A stretch of 17,795 nt of DNA from JBBSJT01 sp041691015 (lineage in GTDB: Bacteria > Chlamydiota > Chlamydiia > Chlamydiales > Parachlamydiaceae): NCBI GenBank assembly GCA_041691015.1, contig JBEPVN010000045.1, forward strand, positions 1 through 17,795, in the 5' to 3' direction. Within the stretch, counting starts at the first letter, position 1, and each line of letters opens with the position of its first letter. The notes beneath the pieces are model-generated. The model saw only the letters and a program-made list of their open reading frames with translations, made no database searches and was not told the DNA's origin. A program made the translations under genes and the position numbers. Positions 1-5,719 of this stretch are shown in pieces.

Positions 1-121
1 TACAAACGCAGGCTAAAGCCTACGCTACAAACTTAAGCTAAAGCCTACGCTACAATGCCAGGCTGCCTATACTACATAACTACAAATAACAACTCCACTC
101 ACGCTTTTTCCGAGATTTGAA
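1..121. repeat. Non-coding left edge with two direct copies of a palindrome-containing repeat
   Basis: The 19-base string GCTAAAGCCTACGCTACAA occurs at 12-30 and again at 37-55, so the period is 25 bases. The first copy includes an imperfect palindrome at 10-21 with arms AGGCT and AGCCT around AA. A shorter relative, AGGCTGCCT, sits at about 59-67. Repeats of this style (GTAGGCTTTAGCCT cores) are dispersed in many bacterial genomes; whether they are dispersed in this genome cannot be seen here, and I found no other copy in this window. A TATACT at 68-73 could be a -10 box for rnhB, but no -35 box is evident. No gene is seen in this stretch. Confidence 0.6.
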
Positions 122-793
122 TTGCCACACTCAACTTGTACTAAAGAAGAAAAAAAACGCCTTCTTGAATTGATCAAATTTGAAAAACATGCAAGAGCTA
201 AAGGCTTTAAAACAATTGCGGGTATTGATGAAGCAGGAAGAGGTCCATTAGCAGGTCCCGTTGTAGCTTGCGCATGCATTATTCCCGAGGGTATTTTTTT
301 CCCGGGAATCAATGATAGTAAGCAGTTATCCCCAAAAAAACGAGAAGAGCTCTTTTTAAAGTTAACATCTCATCCCGATATTTTTTATGGGGTAGCAGAA
401 ATTTCCCACCTCGAGATAGATATTATAAATATCTATCAAGCAACAATCAATGCCATGCGAAAAGCAGTGGATAATCTTAAAATAATACCTGATTATTTAC
501 TTGTTGACGGAATGAAGATCTCATACCTTAATATCGAGTCGGAAAAGATTATTCAAGGGGATACAAAATCACAATCCATTGCAGCAGCTTCTATTATCGC
601 AAAAGAAACACGTGATAGACTCATGAACGAATTCCATAACATGTGGCCGCAATACGGTTTTGATCAACACAAAGGCTATGGTACCAAAAAACACCTGGAA
701 GCCCTTGAAAAGCATGGACCATGTCCGATTCACCGCTTATCCTTTAGCCCCTTAAAAGAAGTCCTTGTACAGCAATCTTCGAATTTAAAATAA
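122..793 (+). CDS. rnhB: Ribonuclease HII
   Basis: RNase HII cleaves the RNA strand of RNA-DNA hybrids and starts removal of single ribonucleotides misinserted in DNA; it acts in the cytoplasm on the nucleoid. The 223-residue product has the family signature IDEAGRGPLAGPVVA near residues 35-49. The four expected carboxylates are D36 and E37, D129 in LLVDG, and D147 in QGD, with the usual 18-residue spacing between the last two. The AASIIAKETRD block (about 155-165), YGFDQHKGYGT and the C-terminal HRLSFSPL element follow. The start is a TTG with a poor Shine-Dalgarno; there is no ATG between the upstream in-frame stop (86-88) and the catalytic motif, and the length before IDEAGRG (about 34 residues) fits homologues. 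The gene converges on a small secreted-protein gene with a 35-base gap. Function is very secure; the exact start is less so. Confidence 0.95.
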   Translation: MPHSTCTKEEKKRLLELIKFEKHARAKGFKTIAGIDEAGRGPLAGPVVACACIIPEGIFFPGINDSKQLSPKKREELFLKLTSHPDIFYGVAEISHLEIDIINIYQATINAMRKAVDNLKIIPDYLLVDGMKISYLNIESEKIIQGDTKSQSIAAASIIAKETRDRLMNEFHNMWPQYGFDQHKGYGTKKHLEALEKHGPCPIHRLSFSPLKEVLVQQSSNLK

Positions 794-828
794 TTTTTTA
801 TATGTAGGGATTTATACGACTTGCTGTA

Positions 829-1314
829 CTAGTTTAAATTTGAAGCAGGTGCATTTACAGCTCTTAAAGCCGGATCATTTAAATTTGAACTGCTTGGAGC
901 ATTTACGGGTCTTGTTGCAGATTGCACATCAAGTTTTGCTTTTTCTTGATTCACTAAACTTTGAAGTTCCGCAAGATCACTTTCTAAAATAATCGATTTA
1001 TTTAATATTTCAAGAAGTTTTGCACGAATAATAGGGTTTTGTAAGGAAGCTGTTCCTCTAAAATTATTAGCTAATGTTTTTTTAACTTCTAATTGAATAA
1101 TTGCATTTTCTGCCTGAACTTTATCGCTCCAAAGAGGAACTGTATCTCTTCTTGTCGCATTATTAAATTGTGTTTGCGCTTCATTTTCCGCTTTTTGGAC
1201 AGCCGCGTTTATTTCCAAGTCGTAGTTCGAATTAATAGCATCTGCCGCATAAGAATTACCTGCTAATAAAAGCGAGCCTGACAATGCCAATGAAAGAATT
1301 TTTTTATTTAACAT
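829..1314 (-). CDS. Small secreted protein of unknown function
   Basis: The 161-residue product is not recognised. Its N-terminus is a clear Sec signal peptide: KK at residues 4-5, a hydrophobic core at 6-18, and a likely cleavage after SYA or AA (residue 23 or 24), so it should reach the periplasm or beyond. There is no lipobox cysteine. The mature part is polar, rich in Ala, Asn, Gln and Glu, and looks helical or coiled-coil between about 30 and 130. The C-terminus carries two imperfect copies of a Pro/Asn/Ser peptide (RPVNAPSSSNLN at about 135-146 and RAVNAPASNLN at 151-161), visible at DNA level as a roughly 45-base repeat. Translation probably starts at the ATG at 1312-1314, with AGGGGG upstream at 1322-1327. 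It is transcribed away from the 1521 gene. No function can be assigned. Confidence 0.75.
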   Translation of the reverse strand: MLNKKILSLALSGSLLLAGNSYAADAINSNYDLEINAAVQKAENEAQTQFNNATRRDTVPLWSDKVQAENAIIQLEVKKTLANNFRGTASLQNPIIRAKLLEILNKSIILESDLAELQSLVNQEKAKLDVQSATRPVNAPSSSNLNDPALRAVNAPASNLN

Positions 1315-1320
1315 AAGATT

Positions 1321-1328
1321 AGCCCCCT
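1321..1328 (-). promoter_or_regulatory. Ribosome binding site of the secreted-protein gene
   Basis: Read on the minus strand this is AGGGGGCT, six to seven bases upstream of the ATG at 1312-1314. It supports that start codon and therefore the signal peptide. Confidence 0.6.
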
Positions 1329-1459
1329 AATAGAAGAAAATTTAAATTAGTCTGGATATAATCGCATCCTAATTGATCGTTTTTTTTCTGCATAGTTAAT
1401 TTTAAGATCCTTGCTGTCACTTAACTTTTGTTCTATGAAATTAAGAGCAGGGTTGGTAC

Positions 1460-1516
1460 TATAATAAACTAAATGTTGCAAACAATGTAAAAAAGTAAAA
1501 TCTAATTTAAGGAGAG
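1460..1516 (+). promoter_or_regulatory. Putative promoter -10 box and Shine-Dalgarno for the 1521 gene
   Basis: A perfect TATAAT lies at 1460-1465. No convincing -35 hexamer stands 16-18 bases upstream, so the promoter may be weak or activator-dependent. AAGGAGAG at 1509-1516 is a strong Shine-Dalgarno four bases before the ATG at 1521. The divergent intergenic region 1315-1520 must also hold the minus-strand promoter of the secreted-protein gene, but I cannot assign its boxes with confidence. Confidence 0.5.
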
Positions 1517-1520
1517 TATC

Positions 1521-2144
1521 ATGAATTCTGTAGCAACAATAGATAAAAATTTTGTAGGTACGGTTTCTTCGTTTTTAAATAAACCTGAAGTAAAACAAGG
1601 TGTTAAAGATTATGCAGGTTTAGCTACTATTGTTTTTGGTGGTATGCAAGAAATTCATTTTTTGAACTCAAGTGCAAGCTCTAAAACATGGACGGAAGCT
1701 ACCGGTCGCTTTTCTTTGATCCTTTGTGCAGCAGCGACACCATTATCATATAGGATATGTTCTCGGTTTGTAGACAAAGCTGTTTCACAGCAATTCTTAG
1801 TAAATACATTTGGACCAAACACAATTTTTGCGGTCAATCCTTGGCATCCACGTCATGTCATAAGCTTTGTTGCTGTAGCATGTACTTTACCGACTGTTAT
1901 TGTTGCAATTTACGATGCAGCGCTTGGAGTAATTGGAAAAGTTTTTAAATCTAAAAAAGAAGAAGATTTAAGCAAAAACACGGATTGGACTGAAGATCAA
2001 CTTAAAGAACGTCCAAAACCGACAAACCATGAATTCTTAACTTCAACTAAAGTTAAATGGATGGTTTTATTTAATTTTGTAACAAGCCGTCCGGTCCTTC
2101 ATCTTGGAAATCAATTGGCAAGAAAGATTTTAAATCGTGCATAA
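1521..2144 (+). CDS. Hypothetical membrane-associated protein (probably lineage-specific)
   Basis: The 207-residue product is not recognised. Hydrophobic stretches occur at about residues 31-42, 63-78 and, most strongly, 112-141, with a further moderately hydrophobic segment near 179-197. No cleavable signal peptide is seen. A charged Lys/Glu-rich segment (about 142-168) separates the third and fourth stretches. The layout suggests a membrane or membrane-associated protein. A chlamydial inclusion-membrane (Inc) type role is conceivable but the bilobed Inc pattern is not clean, so I do not claim it. The gene has its own -10 box and Shine-Dalgarno. It is convergent with the xer gene, with only 15 bases between stops and no obvious terminator. 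Confidence 0.7.
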   Translation: MNSVATIDKNFVGTVSSFLNKPEVKQGVKDYAGLATIVFGGMQEIHFLNSSASSKTWTEATGRFSLILCAAATPLSYRICSRFVDKAVSQQFLVNTFGPNTIFAVNPWHPRHVISFVAVACTLPTVIVAIYDAALGVIGKVFKSKKEEDLSKNTDWTEDQLKERPKPTNHEFLTSTKVKWMVLFNFVTSRPVLHLGNQLARKILNRA

Positions 2145-2159
2145 AACAGTTTTTGACAA

Positions 2160-3095
2160 TTAAGCTCTTGGATGAGCCTTGTCGTAGGTTTGTTTTTTTA
2201 ACGTGGTCGATACTTGTGTATAAATCGTGGTTGTTGTTAGCGATGTATGCCCAAGTATCACCTGAATTGTCTTTAAATCCATTCCGTTTTCTAGCCAATG
2301 TGTCGCTATGGTGTGTCTTATTGTATGTGGCGTTATATGCCCGGACAGTCCACTTGCTGTTAAGTGCTTTTCAAAGTTTCTATCAATGGATCTTGTTGTA
2401 AGCCTCGTGCCAAGTTTATTCAAAAAAACAGCTTCGGGATCGGCTTCTGCAAGATGACCTTGAAAAACCATGTGTCTTTCCTGATGATTCAAATATTTTA
2501 AAATCCAGTCAGCCGCGTTTTTAGTGATGGGAACAATGCGTTCTTTCTTTCCTTTACCTTTTAACTTGATCAAAAAAGATTTTGGATCAAAATCATTCCG
2601 ATTTAAAGATGCAAGTTCATTGATACGTAAACCGGAGCTATAAAAAAGCTCCATGATGGCACGGTCTCGAAACCCAAGATAAGTGGATAAATCCGGTTCG
2701 TCAAATAAGCGGAGCACTTGTTCATAGGAGAGAGACACCGGGATTTTTTTATCCAGTTTCGGACTTTCCAGATCTTCAATAGGGTTTATGGAGATCAGCT
2801 TTTGTAAAAAAGCGTATTTAAAAAACGATCTAAGGCAGGAAATATGTCTTGCTATGGTGGCTTTACTTTTGTTATGCGCGCTCAAATGAGCGATAAAGCT
2901 TCTTAAGCGTTTGCGATCGATTGTTTCGATCAAAAGAGGGGAGTCTGATTCTTTTTCAAGATAGGATTTTAGAGTGTTTAAATCGATGGAGTAATTGCGA
3001 ACTGTGTGTTCTGATGTGTTTTTTACAACATTCAAATGTTCTAAAAATCGATCTACCGCCTTTTCAAACATTGATGCCTCCATGGACATTTTCAT
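2160..3095 (-). CDS. xerC: Tyrosine recombinase, XerC/XerD type
   Basis: Xer recombinases resolve chromosome dimers at dif during division, activated by FtsK. The 311-residue product has the N-terminal core-binding domain (about 10-95: FLEHLNVVKNTSEHTVRNYSIDL style) and the C-terminal catalytic domain. Catalytic residues visible are R157 in SSGLRINEL, K181 in GKGKKERIVP, H257 and R260 in HTIRHT, H283 in LGHTSL and the nucleophile Y292 in IYTQVS. The ending KAHPRA is typical of XerC. The start at ATG 3093-3095 follows TAGGAA closely; later in-frame ATGs (codons 3, 5, 9) are alternatives. It is the last gene of the lon operon, its start abutting the stop of RNase Z. The assignment to XerC rather than XerD rests on remembered chlamydial gene order. 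Its partner FtsK is encoded at 9386-11857. Confidence 0.92.
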   Translation of the reverse strand: MKMSMEASMFEKAVDRFLEHLNVVKNTSEHTVRNYSIDLNTLKSYLEKESDSPLLIETIDRKRLRSFIAHLSAHNKSKATIARHISCLRSFFKYAFLQKLISINPIEDLESPKLDKKIPVSLSYEQVLRLFDEPDLSTYLGFRDRAIMELFYSSGLRINELASLNRNDFDPKSFLIKLKGKGKKERIVPITKNAADWILKYLNHQERHMVFQGHLAEADPEAVFLNKLGTRLTTRSIDRNFEKHLTASGLSGHITPHTIRHTIATHWLENGMDLKTIQVILGHTSLTTTTIYTQVSTTLKKQTYDKAHPRA

Positions 3096-4022
3096 TCATT
3101 TCCTATCGCTTTTTGGATTTTTTGGGAATTCGAATACCTTAAAGTCATCTGCTGCTTCCGTGTTTGGAAATACGGTTCTCGCCTCAGTCTCAAAGTCTTT
3201 TAAAAATTGGTATCGTGCTGAAAAATGTGTCAAAATCAGTTTTTCAACGGAAGCTTCTTTTGCAATGAGCGCTGCTTGTTTTGCTGTCAAATGAAAATGC
3301 TTATGAGCTAAATCCACATGTTCATCGAGGTAGGTGCTTTCTGCAAGCAAAATCTTAGCGCCTTTTGCGATATCGATCGCATTTTGACAATACCTCGTGT
3401 CAACAACAAAAGCGATGCTGTCACCTTTTCTTATATGGCTGACATCGGATAATTGGATTTTTTTATTTTCCAAAACAATAAACCCTTTTTCCTGCAGTTC
3501 TTTTACGAGGGGGCCCTTCACTTGAAATTTGTCTAACAAACTCTTATCAAATTTGTGCGTGTCAGGCTCGCTTATGCGCCATCCGATATTGTCTACACCA
3601 TGCTCTAAAAAGACTGCTTCAATTTTGAAGTTACCATCATCATGTACAATGCCAGCCTCTGTTACCGGGTGCTCAATGACATGAATCGTCTCGTGGTAGA
3701 TGGTACCGTATCTTAATCTATCAAAATATTTTTTACCGCTTGCAGGGTAGTAGCAGTGAATTGGGTGCGTTACTTTGTCAAGATTCAAACGCATGAGCAT
3801 GGAACCCAAACCCAAGCAATGATCTCCGTGAAAATGTGAGATAAAAATACGGGTCACAACTGGGGGCGCAATGTTTGCATGGATGAATTGACGTTGCGTG
3901 CCCTCGCCGGGGTCAAATAAAAGACCCTCGCCATTCCAGCGAAAAAGATAAGCCCCGTGATTTCTGTAGCGTGTTGGCTGCTGGCTTGAGCAGCCAAGAA
4001 TAATAAGGTCGCGAGCGCTCAT
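3096..4022 (-). CDS. rnz: Ribonuclease Z (tRNA 3' endonuclease)
   Basis: RNase Z cuts pre-tRNAs after the discriminator base so that CCA can be added; the tRNA-His in this window has no encoded CCA and would need such processing. The 308-residue product is a full-length metallo-beta-lactamase fold. It shows the family sequence DPGEGTQRQ (37-45), the zinc motif HFHGDH (H63, H65, D67, H68), and further ligands H141, D208 in FVVDTR and H266 in LILTHFSARY. The AEST(YL) and HFHLTA elements near 227-245 are typical of RNase Z. The ATG is at 4020-4022, seven bases after the rhomboid stop, with no strong Shine-Dalgarno, so translation may be coupled. It abuts xerC, an order shared with Chlamydia as I recall it. 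Confidence 0.95.
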   Translation of the reverse strand: MSARDLIILGCSSQQPTRYRNHGAYLFRWNGEGLLFDPGEGTQRQFIHANIAPPVVTRIFISHFHGDHCLGLGSMLMRLNLDKVTHPIHCYYPASGKKYFDRLRYGTIYHETIHVIEHPVTEAGIVHDDGNFKIEAVFLEHGVDNIGWRISEPDTHKFDKSLLDKFQVKGPLVKELQEKGFIVLENKKIQLSDVSHIRKGDSIAFVVDTRYCQNAIDIAKGAKILLAESTYLDEHVDLAHKHFHLTAKQAALIAKEASVEKLILTHFSARYQFLKDFETEARTVFPNTEAADDFKVFEFPKNPKSDRK

Positions 4023-4029
4023 TTAATAG

Positions 4030-5217
4030 TTACCGTTCGTTTTGTAATTTAAAATAGTTCAATTGGCCAAGCAGCAATCCAATAAAAAGTCCGCTTAAGT
4101 GCGCTGAATTTGCGATGCCAGGAGAGATGTTGTGATTAAATGAGATCTCGATAAGAAATGCGATTATTTGTAAAAATAACATCAAAATAATAAAGACAAC
4201 AACAGATGAAAGAGAGATCGAAGAAAATTGATAACCTTCCCATGGCACATAGCGCTGTCGCATAAAGACAAAACCGATCATAGCGCATATGACTCCCGAT
4301 ATTCCAAGAAAATTAGTACCGCTCATCAAATATTGGGCCGTATTTGAAAAAATGCCAGTGATCAGCACAAAAATCAAAAATTTTAACGAGCCGATTTTTT
4401 TTTCCATTTGCTTGCCTAAGATCACAAATAAAATCAGGTTAAAGGCAAGATGCAATATGGACCCATGCATCAGGATGGGCGTGATAAGACGCCAGATTTC
4501 ACCCTCTTTAATTTTTTCAAACATCGGCTCTGAAAAATCCCAAGGAGCTTCCGGATGTTGAAAATGATGGACGATTTTGTCGTAGAAACCATGCCAATAA
4601 GGAGTTTGATTAATTTTTGCCATAAGGTTTGCAGCCTCAGCTGGTACTGCATTCTTATTTTCTAATTTATCAAGGCCAAACCTGTTAATGAGATCATCTG
4701 TAATTTCATAGGCTTTTGGGTAATCGTAGGAAAGAATTTTGTTGACAGGAGCTGAAATAACAGGGCTGTAGGGGATGTTTTCTGGAATTTTTGTTATTTC
4801 CGGGGTGGTGATACCGGAAAAAAAGAAAAGCATGATGCAAGTAATTAAAATATAAAGAGTGACAAACCCCATTTTAGAACTTTCTTCTTCATTACTTTTA
4901 AGTCCAAATTTTGCAAGAGGGGCTTTAGTTTCATTTGAACTCTCGTCACTAGACTCTAAGAGTCCCTTTAGCATACTTTCTGAAATTTTAAACTTGGGAT
5001 CTTCCGGATTGGATTCAAATTCATCTCTGATTTTGATGGCATTTGTTACAGAATCTTCATCAATTACCCAGAGACGACAGGTTGCAACACCATAATCCGG
5101 GCTTCCCCAGTCATTATTGACTTCTGAATCTAGCTGATTTTCAATACCTTGTGACTTTAAAACTTTAGACAGGCCTAGGGCTTGTTTTTGATTATTGGAA
5201 CTGTAAATTATGCGCAT
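4030..5217 (-). CDS. Rhomboid intramembrane serine protease, GlpG-like
   Basis: Rhomboid proteases cleave transmembrane segments of substrate proteins inside the lipid bilayer. In this 395-residue protein, residues 1-70 resemble the cytoplasmic N-terminal domain of GlpG. A Ser/Glu/Lys-rich linker (about 80-115), a first membrane segment (about 117-135), and an external loop with a tryptophan-containing region (about 140-245) follow. The catalytic core has HGSILHLAFN (H256 and N260, equivalent to H150 and N154 of E. coli GlpG), GISG with nucleophile S307, and the catalytic His in NSAHLSG (H373). All expected active-site residues are present. The long linker and long loop make it larger than E. 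coli GlpG (276 residues). It starts four bases after the nucleotidyltransferase stop and is inside the lon operon. Substrates are unknown. Confidence 0.88.
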   Translation of the reverse strand: MRIIYSSNNQKQALGLSKVLKSQGIENQLDSEVNNDWGSPDYGVATCRLWVIDEDSVTNAIKIRDEFESNPEDPKFKISESMLKGLLESSDESSNETKAPLAKFGLKSNEEESSKMGFVTLYILITCIMLFFFSGITTPEITKIPENIPYSPVISAPVNKILSYDYPKAYEITDDLINRFGLDKLENKNAVPAEAANLMAKINQTPYWHGFYDKIVHHFQHPEAPWDFSEPMFEKIKEGEIWRLITPILMHGSILHLAFNLILFVILGKQMEKKIGSLKFLIFVLITGIFSNTAQYLMSGTNFLGISGVICAMIGFVFMRQRYVPWEGYQFSSISLSSVVVFIILMLFLQIIAFLIEISFNHNISPGIANSAHLSGLFIGLLLGQLNYFKLQNER

Positions 5218-5221
5218 AAGT

Positions 5222-5719
5222 CTATAAACTCTTTAATTGATGAATTTTTTTGATGATCATCGAAGTCGAGAGACCATCAATCAGAGGAATAATATGAATG
5301 ATTCCACCATTTGCTTTGACAGTTTCTGATTCTATGCAGTTTTCTCCATATTCAGAGCCATTTGCATGAACATCGGGCTTAATTACGTTTAAAAGGCTGC
5401 GAGGGTCTGTTTCATCAAACCACGTCACATAATCGACAAATTCAAGTGCAGCCATCATTTCTATTCTATATTTCAATGGAATGATCGGTCTGTCTTTACT
5501 TTTATATGTCTCAATTGAACGATCACTATTTAAAGCAACTATTAGCACGTTTGCTAATTTTGCCGCCTCATAAATAATATGCAAATGACCTGCATGCAGG
5601 AGATCAAAGGAACCATTCAGAGTTACAATCGTTTCACCTTTTGCCCGAATTTCTTCTACTTTTTGGCTTAATTTGGATGGATCGATGACTTTTGTCAAAC
5701 TACTGTCAGTCCAATACAT
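5222..5719 (-). CDS. HldE/RfaE2-type nucleotidyltransferase (probable heptose-1-phosphate adenylyltransferase)
   Basis: A stand-alone nucleotidyltransferase of 165 residues. It matches the C-terminal domain of HldE: NGSFDLLHAGHL with the HxGH nucleotide-binding motif at residues 42-45, NSDRSIETYKSKDRPI (64-79), RIEMMAALEFVDYVTWFDETDP, IKPDVHANGSEY, and the ending GLSTSMIIKKI. In known members it transfers AMP to D-glycero-beta-D-manno-heptose 1-phosphate, making the ADP-heptose precursor of LPS core. The kinase domain of fused HldE is absent here, so a separate HldA-type kinase would be needed. The usual KGGDY near the active site reads NGSEY, so a different sugar- or polyol-phosphate substrate is possible. 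I chose the ATG at 5717-5719, overlapping lon by 14 bases; an in-frame ATG at 5774-5776 would give 19 extra residues buried in lon and is less likely. Confidence 0.82.
   Translation of the reverse strand: MYWTDSSLTKVIDPSKLSQKVEEIRAKGETIVTLNGSFDLLHAGHLHIIYEAAKLANVLIVALNSDRSIETYKSKDRPIIPLKYRIEMMAALEFVDYVTWFDETDPRSLLNVIKPDVHANGSEYGENCIESETVKANGGIIHIIPLIDGLSTSMIIKKIHQLKSL

Noticed and set aside
2153..2401. Short plus-strand frame with hydrophobic content over the end of xerC
   Set aside because: It lies antisense to the catalytic domain of an intact tyrosine recombinase and has no Shine-Dalgarno.
2160..3095. The Xer-type recombinase as a mark of an integrated mobile element
   Set aside because: It is the last gene of a tight housekeeping operon with a XerC-like ending, and no attachment sites, phage genes or composition break are visible around it.
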